From Bauldia litoralis (GTDB lineage Bacteria; Pseudomonadota; Alphaproteobacteria; Rhizobiales; Kaistiaceae), in assembly GCF_900104485.1 (NCBI RefSeq), contig NZ_FMXQ01000009.1, positions 1-64,000 of the forward strand: DNA of 64,000 bases. Direction: 5' to 3'. Under the pieces are notes generated by a model. It saw nothing but the letters and a program-made list of their open reading frames with translations. It had not been told where the DNA came from and did not search any database. Both the position numbers and the translations under genes were made by a program. Positions 43,434-51,949 of the stretch are shown here, one piece after another (within the stretch, counting starts at the first letter, position 1; every line of letters begins with the position of its first letter).

Positions 43434-44039
43434 ATGCCGACCCTGAAATCAGTTCTGAATCACCCCTACACCTTCTGGGCGTTGCTTTGCCTGCCAGGCA
43501 TTCCGATGATCGCGGGGCTTGCCTCCGGCGATCCGGATGCGGTGCAGGAGGTTCTGCATCCCAGTGGCGAATTCGCCGCGCGGTTCATGATCATCGCAAT
43601 GATGATCACGCCGCTGACAATGCTATTCAAGGGATGGCGCGGTCCGCGATGGCTGATGAAGCGGCGGCGCTATCTCGGGGTGGCCGCCTTCGGCTACGCC
43701 GCGCTGCATGCGGCGCTTTACCTGATCGACGAGGGCGCGGTCGCCTTCACAGGCGCCGAGATATCCCTGCTCTACATCTGGACCGGATGGGTTGCCTTCC
43801 TGATCTTCGTGCCGTTGGCGGTGACCTCCACCGATGGCTGGGTCCGGACGCTCGGCCGACGCTGGAAGCCCCTTCAGCGCCTGGTCTACGTTGCCGCGCT
43901 GTTCACGCTTCTCCACTGGGCCGCCCTTCACGACTGGGGCGGGGTCGGCGGCGCGCTGGTGCACTTCGTGCCGTTGGCGGCATTGGAGGCCTATCGGGTC
44001 TGGTCCAACCTTCAGCGCCGACAATTGAGAATAGCGTAA
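43434..44039 (+). CDS. ferric reductase-like heme-binding membrane protein (MsrQ-like)
   Basis: A 201-residue integral membrane protein with about six hydrophobic segments and the ferric reductase-like transmembrane domain. Candidate heme His residues lie in ALHAALYLID and LLHWAALHD. The pattern AARFMIIAMMITPLTML, then RRYLGVAAFGYAALHA, and RWKPLQRLVYVAALFTLLHW is that of MsrQ, the membrane partner of MsrP. No msrP is adjacent, so an electron-transfer role with the preceding reductase is only possible. The start is uncertain: the ribosome site is weak and a TTG two codons earlier is in frame. Confidence 0.82.
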   Translation: MPTLKSVLNHPYTFWALLCLPGIPMIAGLASGDPDAVQEVLHPSGEFAARFMIIAMMITPLTMLFKGWRGPRWLMKRRRYLGVAAFGYAALHAALYLIDEGAVAFTGAEISLLYIWTGWVAFLIFVPLAVTSTDGWVRTLGRRWKPLQRLVYVAALFTLLHWAALHDWGGVGGALVHFVPLAALEAYRVWSNLQRRQLRIA

Positions 44040-44187
44040 AGTAGCTTTCGGCCTGATTGGTCGAGAGACCGTCGATGGAATAGGCCTCGCTGTGATTGAT
44101 CCGTTAGGTGTCGAAGCCGGCAATTAGGCGATGCCAATGCGCGCCTTCGTCAGCGAAGACGCGAGACAGGCAACCGACGCGGTCTGA

Positions 44188-44349
44188 GACAATCGGCAGG
44201 GCCGTCAGAATGCTACCTATTCCCAATTGGTCGAAAGGCTGGAATCATTAGGGGTAACTGAGGACGAACGGAATCTGAGAAACAAGGTCAGCCGTGGGAA
44301 GTTCACCGCCGCCTTTCTGCCCCAATGTTTAAGCGCGCTTGGATCGTAA
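44188..44349 (+). pseudogene. DUF6471 protein remnant, N-terminus lost
   Basis: Between a TGA at 44185 and the TAA at 44347, the frame reads NATYSQLVERLESLGVTEDE, then RNLRNKVSRGKFTAAFLPQC and LSALGS. This is the core of DUF6471, a small helix-turn-helix-like domain common in proteobacterial accessory DNA. There is no in-frame ATG or GTG before the conserved part, and the usual N-terminal 20-30 residues are missing, so I call it a decayed gene. Its last codons overlap the start of the hypothetical membrane protein at 44325. The region is locally less GC-rich than its surroundings. Confidence 0.7.
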
Positions 44350-45194
44350 CAATTGCGTTCGGAGTAGTTCTCGCAGGGCTGGGCCTAAATTTAAGCGCCC
44401 AACAAAACGAAAGTCCCAACGGACAAGGGAAGACAAACGCGGACCAGGGTCCAGCCAACGATCCGTTGTGGGCGCTTCCGGTCGAGATAATCGAGAAGAA
44501 GTCCGACGCTAAGGTCCGAGAACGCCGCGAAAAGCGTTCCGAAAAACGCGAGAAGCACGACCTTATTGCCCAGCAGAGAATGAATAGGGCCACCAAAAAG
44601 ATGGCCGACTATTCCCTATGGCAAACGATATTCGTCGGCCTCGGCACTTTTCTGCTGATTGTGACGCTCTTTCTGACACGCCAAGCGAACAAGGCGGCGA
44701 GAAGCGCCGTCGCTGTCACCCGCCGGATGGGCAAGGTGCAAAGCCGCGCTTACGTGGTGGTCAAAGGCGGTGCCTTGAAGAACTTTGGCGAAGGCAAACA
44801 TGCCCACGCTGTCGTGTCGCTCATAAACTCCGGACAGACGCCTGCGCATGGCGTCCGGACGAAAATGCACGTTGGAATCGGTCCTTATCCCCCACCCACA
44901 GGGGCCGCCTTTTCCGAACCACCAGAACTTACCGATGCTGGTTCGGACGGCGTCGCGGGACCAGGAGCAGTCCTCTACAAGCATGTAACGATGGAGGACC
45001 ACCCCCTCACCGCTCCCGAAGTAGCTAGCATCACCAATGGCCAGCAAGCGATTTATATCGTGGGGGACGTGCGCTACCGAGATGCCTTCGGCAAAGCCCG
45101 CACGACTCGGTTCCGCACAATGTTCACGCACCGGAGCGTTGCCCGTGACAGCGAGGACATTGAAGTCTGCGATGAGGGGAATGAGGCTGACTAG
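44325..45194 (+). CDS. hypothetical membrane protein with coiled charged linker
   Basis: A 289-residue protein of no family I can name. Residues 1-25 are a signal peptide or first membrane segment (WIVTIAFGVVLAGLGLNLSA); residues ~60-90 are highly charged (AKVRERREKRSEKREKHDLI), likely coiled coil; a second membrane segment follows (WQTIFVGLGTFLLIVTLFLT, near residue 100); and the C-terminal ~170 residues form a soluble domain (SRAYVVVKGGALKNFGEGKH). The layout is common among uncharacterised rhizobial proteins. Codon use looks less GC-biased than that of its neighbours, and it starts inside a DUF6471 remnant, both signs of acquired DNA. Confidence 0.7.
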   Translation: MFKRAWIVTIAFGVVLAGLGLNLSAQQNESPNGQGKTNADQGPANDPLWALPVEIIEKKSDAKVRERREKRSEKREKHDLIAQQRMNRATKKMADYSLWQTIFVGLGTFLLIVTLFLTRQANKAARSAVAVTRRMGKVQSRAYVVVKGGALKNFGEGKHAHAVVSLINSGQTPAHGVRTKMHVGIGPYPPPTGAAFSEPPELTDAGSDGVAGPGAVLYKHVTMEDHPLTAPEVASITNGQQAIYIVGDVRYRDAFGKARTTRFRTMFTHRSVARDSEDIEVCDEGNEAD

Positions 45195-45292
45195 CAGCAC
45201 GGCCCACATGGCCGCGCGCTCTACACCGCAGCCTCCAGCGGGCTAGTCATGGCCCGCTCTTGGGCTAGGTGCGTTTGATACCGAATGCCGGG

Positions 45293-46285
45293 CTAGTGGG
45301 TGACCTCGGTGACGATCGACCAGGAGTCGTCGGGATCGAATAACGCGATCGCCGCGGCCAGGGCGTCGGTATCCTCGCCGAGGTCCTTTTCGTAGACCGT
45401 GCCGTACTGGTTGACGACGAAGGTGTTGACCCCGGTCTCCGCGTAGGACACCGGCCAGGCGATCAGCCCGAAGCCAGCGATCATGTTGTCATTGATGACG
45501 TAGTCGTAGGCGCCGCCAGCGATGTTGTCGCCCTGGCCCGTGAGAATGCGGAAACGGTAACCGAAGTAACCGTCTCCGGGCTCGTCGGGCAGTGCGCCTT
45601 CCTCGATGGATGCCCCTGCGGGGCTCGCCGGGACACCCTCGCCCGAAGGCCAGTAGAGCCCGTCGAATGTCTCCGGGGTGCTGATCAACTGCTGGGCGAA
45701 TTCGAGGACGCCGTCCTCGTCCCAGTCGGTTTCCCTGTAGACTTCCTGCGCCGTCACATACTCGCGAGACGTCGCGATCGCCTGGATCTCGTTCTCCCCG
45801 ATCCGGCGATTGACGATCTCGTCCAGGCCCGCCTCGGTATCGAAGGACCAGGCGGCGTCCTCGCGGACCACCGGAAACGGAAACGGCCAGAGGTCGCGGC
45901 CGAGGAGCAGGATCACGCGGTCCTCCCCGGCATCTTCGAGAATGACCCGCTCTTCTACCGCATCGCGGACGCGCGCAAATTGCGCGTCGAAGTCATTTGA
46001 ATCGATCGCCTCAGGCGCGAGACCGAGGATCCCGACGGTTGCTTCCATGTCGCCAGCGGCCAATCCCGCCGCGAACGCATCGACAAGCGCGGCCGGATCC
46101 TCGAAGCCGGGCGACCCTTCACCCACATACGCGTCCCAGGGATGCCCCTGGTCCTGCGCGATCGCTTGCGGACTCATCGCAACCGGCTGCAAGGCAAGAA
46201 AGGTTGCCGCGGCCAGGATGAGGAGACGCGGGCGGCGGATCGGCTTCGCGACCTGCTGTGCCGCGCTGATGCTTGTGGTGCTCAT
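45293..46285 (-). CDS. DUF2950 family exported protein
   Basis: A 330-residue DUF2950 protein with an N-terminal signal or membrane segment (LLILAAATFLALQPVAM, residues ~20-37). Family text includes FEDPAALVDAFAAGLAAGD, QEVYRETDWDEDGVLEFAQQ, GYFGYRFRILTGQG and FGLIAWPVSYAETGVNTFVV. Function unknown; in many proteobacteria it is encoded next to DUF3300, as here. The start overlaps the DUF3300 stop by four bases (46282-46285), with GGAGGAGG upstream, so the two are co-translated and probably act together in the envelope. Confidence 0.88.
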   Translation of the reverse strand: MSTTSISAAQQVAKPIRRPRLLILAAATFLALQPVAMSPQAIAQDQGHPWDAYVGEGSPGFEDPAALVDAFAAGLAAGDMEATVGILGLAPEAIDSNDFDAQFARVRDAVEERVILEDAGEDRVILLLGRDLWPFPFPVVREDAAWSFDTEAGLDEIVNRRIGENEIQAIATSREYVTAQEVYRETDWDEDGVLEFAQQLISTPETFDGLYWPSGEGVPASPAGASIEEGALPDEPGDGYFGYRFRILTGQGDNIAGGAYDYVINDNMIAGFGLIAWPVSYAETGVNTFVVNQYGTVYEKDLGEDTDALAAAIALFDPDDSWSIVTEVTH

Positions 46286-47646
46286 CGCCGACCTCCTCCA
46301 CGCTTGATTCCGCCCCCTCTGGGGCTCCCGCCGCGTATGCCGCCACCGCGGCTGCTATGGCCGCGATTCGACGAGATGCTGGCCGGCTTGCCTTTTCCCG
46401 GGTTGCCGAGAAGGGAAGGCTTGCTCGGCCGATGGTCCGGCCGGGCGCCGGGCTTTGTCGCCGTTGCCTTCTTCTTCAACTCGCTGGTGGTCGGCCGCTT
46501 GGCGGCTGCCGGCTTCGCGGCCGGGCGACTTGCCGCGGCCGGTGGTTTCGCCTTCGGCCGGCTGGCGGCCGCCGGCGGTTTCCTGATCGGCGTCTTCGGC
46601 GCCGCGGCGGTGTTCTTCAGCCCGGCCTGAACATTCGTCCGGACGTCCTTGCCCTTGGTCACCTGTGTGACATGGCTCCTGTCGACGGTCTTCCTGTCGA
46701 CCTTGTTCGAGACCCTGTTGAAGTCATTGCCCTTGAGGTTATTCTTCACTTCGGTCTTGTTGATGGTCCGGTCGCCGATGGAGACGTTCGACCGGTCGAC
46801 ATTCTTGACGTTGAAGTTCTTGTCGCCGCCCTTGAAATTGATCTTGTCGCCACGATCGATCTTGATCTTGTCGATATCGACGTCGACATCGACCTTGCCA
46901 CCCCAGGTGCCCCAGTCGTTCCAGTCGACCACCGCGCCGAACACGGCCGCCGTCGCCACGCCCGTCGCGACGCCGGTCCAGAACCGGGCGGACGGATAGT
47001 AGTAGGACGGGTAGGGGGCGGAATAGACGATCGGCGTCGCCGGGACGACGTAGGTCGGATCGTAGAGCATCTCCGGCGGGTAGGTGGGGACGTAGACGAT
47101 TTCGGGGTCGGGCGACTCGATCACGATATTGTCGTTGTCCTCGACGACCACCGTCTGATCGTTGGACTGGAGAACGCCACTGGCGACCGCTTCGTCGCGC
47201 AGTTGCTGGATGGCGACCAGCATATCCTTCTGCTGGTTGATGGCGAGGTCGCCGACCAACTGTGTCCAGTCGAGATCGTCGCTCATCATGTGCACGATAT
47301 CGGGGTAGTTGAGCAGCGAGATCACGCTGCCGTCCCAATCGGCGTCCGGCTCGAGGTCCGGCTCGGCGTCGAGCTTGTCGAGGTAACGCGCCGCCTCGAC
47401 GATCTGCAGGGGATAGAGCGACGCGGCGACGACCAGCGCGACCAGTTCGTCGGGATAGAGCGCGATTCGCGCGACGACGACTTCGAGCTCGTCTTCCGTC
47501 AGCGGCGCGCCCTCATCCTCCGCGACCTCTCCGTCGGCGACGGCGGCAGGCTCCGCCTCGGATTCGGATTGAGCAAATCCTCCAACCGGCGCCGCGAGCA
47601 ACAGGACAAGGGCAAAGGCCAGCGGCCGAATTCCCGGATCACGCAT
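46282..47646 (-). CDS. DUF3300 family exported protein with basic low-complexity tail
   Basis: A 454-residue protein. Signal peptide IRPLAFALVLLLAAPVGGFA; DUF3300 core at about 40-200 (IALYPDELVALVVAASLYP, LLNYPDIVHMMSDDLDWTQL, YVPTYPPEMLYDP). Residues ~215-330 are rich in Asp, Asn and Lys (GKVDVDVDIDKIKIDRGDK), and the last ~110 residues are an Ala/Pro/Lys and Arg/Gly-rich tail (KPPAAASRPKAKPPAAAS, RGGGIRGGSPRGGGIKRGGG) that resembles DNA- or polyanion-binding tails. Start ATG 47646 with GAGGAGG upstream. Function unknown; likely periplasmic, and the tail may bind cell-surface polyanions (inference). Confidence 0.86.
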   Translation of the reverse strand: MRDPGIRPLAFALVLLLAAPVGGFAQSESEAEPAAVADGEVAEDEGAPLTEDELEVVVARIALYPDELVALVVAASLYPLQIVEAARYLDKLDAEPDLEPDADWDGSVISLLNYPDIVHMMSDDLDWTQLVGDLAINQQKDMLVAIQQLRDEAVASGVLQSNDQTVVVEDNDNIVIESPDPEIVYVPTYPPEMLYDPTYVVPATPIVYSAPYPSYYYPSARFWTGVATGVATAAVFGAVVDWNDWGTWGGKVDVDVDIDKIKIDRGDKINFKGGDKNFNVKNVDRSNVSIGDRTINKTEVKNNLKGNDFNRVSNKVDRKTVDRSHVTQVTKGKDVRTNVQAGLKNTAAAPKTPIRKPPAAASRPKAKPPAAASRPAAKPAAAKRPTTSELKKKATATKPGARPDHRPSKPSLLGNPGKGKPASISSNRGHSSRGGGIRGGSPRGGGIKRGGGRR

Positions 47647-47962
47647 GAAATCGCCTCCTCGGTCGTCGCCCCGTTCCGCCAACGGGAGCGCCTGTCAACA
47701 ATCCTGACGCTTTGGTAGCGGATCATCAATCCTGTCACTACCCCCCCAAAAACAGGGCGGGCTTCCGCTGATGGCTCGCTGGCAAGCGGGAATTGCGGGG
47801 ATCAGCCGGTTCATGCCTTGCCGAACCGGGTGGACTCGATATTGGCTCAATCATCGGCCAGACTGTCGCCGCGGCGCCGATGGCGCTATCTCACCGCATC
47901 GCCTGCCCGATGAAGTCGGCACGACGCCGACCAGAAGAAAGGTCAGAACACGGGGCCATGAA
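47647..47962. other. intergenic region between divergent DUF3300 and parvulin genes
   Basis: 316 bases. The frame upstream of the parvulin start stays open from 47771 but lacks protein-like features and would precede a normal membrane anchor. A run of C and A (CCCCCCCAAAAA, near 47741) is the only notable simple sequence. Presumed promoters for both flanking operons; no RNA gene or palindrome stood out. Confidence 0.45.
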
Positions 47963-48844
47963 ATGAGTTTGTTGCGTCGCTTCTTCGGTGAGCCGATCAT
48001 CCAGTTCCTGATCATGGGCGTCGTGATCTTCGCCGGCTACGCGGTCTTGCAGGACGATCCGGTCGAGCCGGAGACCAGCAATGCGATCGTGGTGTCCGCC
48101 GGCCGCATCGCCCAGCTCAACGAGATGTTCTCCCGCACCTGGCAACGGCCTGCGACGCAGGACGAACTCGACGCGCTGATCGATGCCTACGTCAAGGAAG
48201 AGGTCTACTATCGCGAGGGCCGCAAGCTCGGCCTCGACGAGGACGACACGGTCTTCCGACGGCGCCTCCAGCAGAAAATGGAATTCCTGATGGAGCCGAG
48301 CGCGGCGCAGCTGGCGCCCGAAGACGGCGAACTCGAAGCGTATCTCGCCGCCAATGCCGATGGCTATGACATACCGGCGCGCATTGCCTTCGAGCAGGTC
48401 TTTTTCGATCCCGGCACGCGTGGCGACACGACGGCCGCGGCGGCGGAACAGGCCCTGGCCGTGATCCGCGACGGTGTCGACGCGGCCGAGCTCGGCGACC
48501 GCACCATGCTGCCGGGCGCCATGCCGCTGTCATCCACCGCGCAGATCGCCAGCACATTCGGTGTGGAATTTACCGAGGCTCTTCTCGCGGCACCGATTGG
48601 CGAATGGAGCGGCCCGGTCCGTTCGACCTTCGGGGTGCATCTCGTCAACGTCGACGAAAAGCAGGAGGCCCGCGCGGCCGTCCTCGCCGAGGTCATCGAC
48701 AACGTCCGCCGCGACTGGGAGGAGGAGCGCCGACGCGAGATCATCGAAGAGCGCTATGGCGAACTCCTGACGCAATATTCCGTCGTCGTGGAGCCTGCCG
48801 ACGAACAGGCGGCCAGCGTCGACGCGGCCCCGGCGGTCCAGTGA
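47963..48844 (+). CDS. membrane-anchored parvulin-type peptidyl-prolyl isomerase
   Basis: A 293-residue PpiC/SurA-like protein. A single N-terminal membrane segment (FLIMGVVIFAGYAVL) anchors it facing the periplasm; the chaperone part includes TQDELDALIDAYVKEEVYYRE; the rotamase domain follows (IAFEQVFFDP, ISSTFGVEFTEALLAAP-like text, GPVRSTFGVHLVNVDEKQEA). The G-WSGPVRSTFGVHLV block is the parvulin end motif. It overlaps the HupE/UreJ gene by four bases; such parvulin-HupE pairs are frequent in proteobacteria, where the isomerase may help fold the metal permease. The ATG at 47963 is chosen for the anchor; its ribosome site is modest. Confidence 0.87.
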   Translation: MSLLRRFFGEPIIQFLIMGVVIFAGYAVLQDDPVEPETSNAIVVSAGRIAQLNEMFSRTWQRPATQDELDALIDAYVKEEVYYREGRKLGLDEDDTVFRRRLQQKMEFLMEPSAAQLAPEDGELEAYLAANADGYDIPARIAFEQVFFDPGTRGDTTAAAAEQALAVIRDGVDAAELGDRTMLPGAMPLSSTAQIASTFGVEFTEALLAAPIGEWSGPVRSTFGVHLVNVDEKQEARAAVLAEVIDNVRRDWEEERRREIIEERYGELLTQYSVVVEPADEQAASVDAAPAVQ

Positions 48845-49824
48845 AGCTCATCCTCGCCGCACTGTTCGGCATTGTCGTTGCAGCCGCGTCGGCAACGGCC
48901 CACGAGCTGCGTCCGGCATTTCTCGAAATGATCGAGACGGCGCCGGACACCTACGGTGTGCTGTGGAAGGTGCCGGCTCTCGGCGAAGCGCGGCTGTCGA
49001 TCGACGTTGTCCTTCCCGACACATGCGAGGAGACCGGGCCACGCACGGTCAGCGATACCGGAGCCGGGCTGTCGAGCCGGTGGCCGGTGCGCTGCGACGG
49101 CGGACTCGCCGGTCATACGATCGCGGTCGAGGGACTGGTCGCCACCTACACCGATGTTCTCGTGCGGATCGAGAATGCCGATGGCACGACCCAGTCGGCC
49201 CGGCTGACCAACGACAAGCCGGGTTTCCTGGTGGTCGCGTCGCCGAGCGCCTGGAATACCGCGGGGGCGTATTTCCTTCTCGGCCTGGAGCACATCCTGT
49301 TCGGCTTCGACCACCTGCTTTTCGTGCTGGCGCTGCTTCTCCTGATCCGCGACCTGCGCACGCTCGTCGAGACGATCACGGCCTTCACCATCGCCCACAG
49401 CATCACCCTCGCGTTCGCTGCCCTGGGTTGGGCAAGCGTGCCGCAGCCACCGGTCGAGGCGGCGATCGCGCTGTCGATCGTTGTCGTCGCAAGCGAGATC
49501 ATCCGGGCGAGCCGGGGGCGGACCGATCTGTCGATCCGCTATCCGTGGCTGATCGCCTTCCTGTTCGGCCTCCTGCACGGCTTCGGGTTCGGTGGCGCCC
49601 TGCGCGACATAGGATTGCCGCAGGTCGACGTGCCGCTGGCCCTGTTCACCTTCAATCTCGGCGTTGAGGCGGGGCAACTGGTCTTCGTCGCCGTGGTGAT
49701 CCTGCTGATGGCCGCGGTGCGACTTGCGACCGGAGCACGCCTTCGCTGGGCCCGCGCCGCCACCGCCTATGGCATCGGTGGCATCGCCGCCTTCTGGTTC
49801 GTCGAACGGCTGGCGAGTTTCTGA
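48841..49824 (+). CDS. HupE/UreJ-family metal permease
   Basis: A 327-residue protein with GTG start overlapping the preceding stop. A cleavable signal peptide (LILAALFGIVVAAASATA) is followed by a ~120-residue extracytoplasmic domain (HELRPAFLEMIETAPDTYGV) and a membrane domain with about six segments. The HupE nickel signature HX5DH is present in LEHILFGFDHLLFVLALL, with further His in FTIAHSITLAF and LLHGFGFGG. HupE/UreJ proteins take up nickel or cobalt; this longer form with an N-terminal domain is a known subgroup of less certain specificity. No hydrogenase or urease gene is nearby. Confidence 0.87.
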   Translation: MKLILAALFGIVVAAASATAHELRPAFLEMIETAPDTYGVLWKVPALGEARLSIDVVLPDTCEETGPRTVSDTGAGLSSRWPVRCDGGLAGHTIAVEGLVATYTDVLVRIENADGTTQSARLTNDKPGFLVVASPSAWNTAGAYFLLGLEHILFGFDHLLFVLALLLLIRDLRTLVETITAFTIAHSITLAFAALGWASVPQPPVEAAIALSIVVVASEIIRASRGRTDLSIRYPWLIAFLFGLLHGFGFGGALRDIGLPQVDVPLALFTFNLGVEAGQLVFVAVVILLMAAVRLATGARLRWARAATAYGIGGIAAFWFVERLASF

Positions 49825-49838
49825 GCTGGCCGGGCGCG

Positions 49839-50891
49839 TCAGTCCGTAACGGCGGTCAGGGTCCGCTCTTCGAGGCCGCGGTGTTCGGGGACCGTCCCGC
49901 ACGACTGGCGGACGACCAGTTCGGGCACGAGGACATCCCGGTGCAGCGGGCCGTCGTCGCCCCGGATGCGCGCCAGCAGGCGATCGAACGCCGTCGTCGC
50001 CATGTCGACGATGGGCTGTCGCACCACGGTCAGGGCCGGCTGGAAAGCGGCGGCCCAGGAAAAGTCGTCGATGCCGACGACCGAGATATCGTCCGGCACG
50101 CGCAGTCCCAGTTCGGCGATGGCGCGCATGACGCCGATGATCATCAGGTTGCCGGCGATGAAGATCGCGGTCGGCCGTGTCGGGCCGGTCAGGATCCGGC
50201 GGGCGGCGGCATAGGCCTCCTCCTCGCGGAAGTCGCCGTCGGCAACCAGGTCGTCGTCGAGGATCACCGACTCCTCGGCGAGCACCCGCTTGAACGACTT
50301 CAGGCGCTCCTGGGCGACGTATTGGTGCGAGGATCCGGCGATCACGGCGATGCGCTCATGCCCGTGCGACAGGATGTGTCGCGCGGCAAGCGCCGACGCC
50401 ATCGCGTTGTCGACGACAACCGAGTCGACGTCCAGCGCCTCGGAGGCGTTGTCCACCAAGACGAGCTTCATGTTGCCGACGGTCTCGCCGATCGTGGCAT
50501 AGGCCGACGCGGCACCGGTCGGGCACATGATGGTGCCGGCGACCTGGTGGGAGCGCATCAGGCCGAGGACGTCCGGCTCGAGCGCGCCGGTGTTGTGGTC
50601 GGTCAGGCCGAGCAGGACGCTGTAGTCCTCGGCGGCGGCCAGCTTCTGGATACGATCGACAAGCGTTGTGAAGAGCGGATTGGTGATATCCGGCACCACC
50701 AGCCCGATCAGCGAGGAGTTTCCCTGCTTGAGGGACCGCGCCATGGCGTTGCGGGCATAGCCGAGCTCGGCGATCGCCGCCTGCACGCGAGCCTTCAGGG
50801 GAGGGCTGACGTAAGCCCCGCCCGACACGACGGCGGACACGGTCGCAATGCTGACCCCGGCCCGCCTCGCCACGTCCTTCATGGTGGCCAT
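49839..50891 (-). CDS. LacI-family transcriptional regulator of system 5
   Basis: A 350-residue regulator with HTH ATMKDVARRAGVSIATVSAV at the N-terminus, hinge NAMARSLKQGNSSLIGLVVP, and effector domain (VLVDNASEALDVDSVVVDN, IAVIAGSSHQYVAQERLKSF, IAGNLMIIGVMRAI). Start ATG 50891 with GGGGGAT upstream. It lies 79 bases downstream of the PhyH gene on the same strand and so may be co-transcribed with it. Candidate target: the 18-bp palindrome at 51882-51899 between the PhyH gene and xylF. Confidence 0.9.
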   Translation of the reverse strand: MATMKDVARRAGVSIATVSAVVSGGAYVSPPLKARVQAAIAELGYARNAMARSLKQGNSSLIGLVVPDITNPLFTTLVDRIQKLAAAEDYSVLLGLTDHNTGALEPDVLGLMRSHQVAGTIMCPTGAASAYATIGETVGNMKLVLVDNASEALDVDSVVVDNAMASALAARHILSHGHERIAVIAGSSHQYVAQERLKSFKRVLAEESVILDDDLVADGDFREEEAYAAARRILTGPTRPTAIFIAGNLMIIGVMRAIAELGLRVPDDISVVGIDDFSWAAAFQPALTVVRQPIVDMATTAFDRLLARIRGDDGPLHRDVLVPELVVRQSCGTVPEHRGLEERTLTAVTD

Positions 50892-50970
50892 AGTCTTTAT
50901 CCCCCTCCCGTCATGCGTGCGACTGGCGCCGCACCTTAAGTCGCATGAACCCGGGTGGTGAATGCGGCAC

Positions 50971-51846
50971 CTAGTTCCACCAGCCCTTATGGTCCTTCTT
51001 GGGCTGACGCAGGATTCCGTCTCCGGATTTCGGAGGTTCGATCTCCATCAGGAAGCGTTGCTCGGGCCCCATCCGGTTGTACAGTTCCGGCGTCAGGTAA
51101 TCCAGTTGCAGCAACTGCTGCGGGAGATCGCGCCGCGTATAGGTGAGATGCAGCATGCGACGAGGAGCGTCGCCGGTCTTCAGCGTTCCCGAATGCCACA
51201 TCGACGAGTTGCAGATGATGGCTGATCCCGCCGGCGCCTCGACAAGCAGTTCGCCGGGATAGGGAGCGCCGAGGTCCTTGGGGACGCGCGCGGCATCCTC
51301 CGGCGATAGCGGTTCCGGTTCCCAGTCGCCGATATTGACGACCGGCACGTTGATGGGCGCCCAGTGATGCGAGCCGGGCACGATCCGCGTCGGCCCGTTC
51401 TCGAGGGTCATGTCGTCGAACATGATCATCGAATTGACGACCCACCAGTCGCCGTCGAATTTCTTCGGCACGTCGACATGCAGATCCTGCTGGCCGTAGC
51501 CCTTGACCGGATCGCGCAGATTGGCGCCGTGAAGCTTGATCTCGCCCAAGGTGTAGGCCGAGGCGGCCAGGACCTCGGGAATCGCCAGGCATCTGTCGAA
51601 GGCGGTCGTCTTGTTGAAGATATTCGAGACGCGGCGGGCCCCGGGCTCGACATGGACCTCATGGCCGCCTTCTTCCGCCTCGGCGGCATGGATCTGCTCG
51701 AAGGCATCGCGCATCGCGCCGATTTCCCCCGCCGACAGGACATTCTCGACGATGAAATAACCCTCGTCATCGAGCTGCTTTTTCTGGGTTGCCGACAGGC
51801 AACCCATACTGATGCCGAGATTGTGCAAGGCCTGCTTGGTGTACAT
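50971..51846 (-). CDS. PhyH-family Fe(II)/2-oxoglutarate dioxygenase (system 5, first copy)
   Basis: A 291-residue dioxygenase. LHVDVPKKFDG gives the His123-x-Asp125 iron motif, NSSMWHSGT the distal His218, and APRRMLHLTY the 2-oxoglutarate Arg. YFIVENVLSAGEIGAMRDAF at the N-terminus and GPTRIVPGSHHWAPINVP are shared with the paralogue at 55900-56802, so the two come from a duplication. GGGAGGA precedes ATG 51846. Divergent from xylF across the 18-bp palindrome. Likely hydroxylates or demethylates an imported sugar or polyol derivative; the substrate is unknown. Confidence 0.9.
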   Translation of the reverse strand: MYTKQALHNLGISMGCLSATQKKQLDDEGYFIVENVLSAGEIGAMRDAFEQIHAAEAEEGGHEVHVEPGARRVSNIFNKTTAFDRCLAIPEVLAASAYTLGEIKLHGANLRDPVKGYGQQDLHVDVPKKFDGDWWVVNSMIMFDDMTLENGPTRIVPGSHHWAPINVPVVNIGDWEPEPLSPEDAARVPKDLGAPYPGELLVEAPAGSAIICNSSMWHSGTLKTGDAPRRMLHLTYTRRDLPQQLLQLDYLTPELYNRMGPEQRFLMEIEPPKSGDGILRQPKKDHKGWWN

Positions 51847-51881
51847 GGCTTCCTCCCGAATTCCACTTTAGAGCTTGACGA

Positions 51882-51899
51882 AACGTTTAGCTAAACGTT
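51882..51899. promoter_or_regulatory. 18-bp palindromic operator in system 5 divergent promoter
   Basis: AACGTTTAGCTAAACGTT is a perfect 18-bp inverted repeat centred on AGCT. On the plus strand it fills the 17-base spacer between TTGACG (51875-51880) and TTATGC (51898-51903), possible -35 and -10 boxes; a TATAAT also occurs at 51916-51921. The xylF start is 51 bases downstream, and the opposite PhyH start 36 bases away, so one repressor dimer could shut off both. Probable reader: the LacI protein at 49839-50891. Confidence 0.78.
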
Positions 51900-51949
51900 A
51901 TGCACGACACGCACTTATAATCAATAAGCTACGGAATGGGAGGATATCA

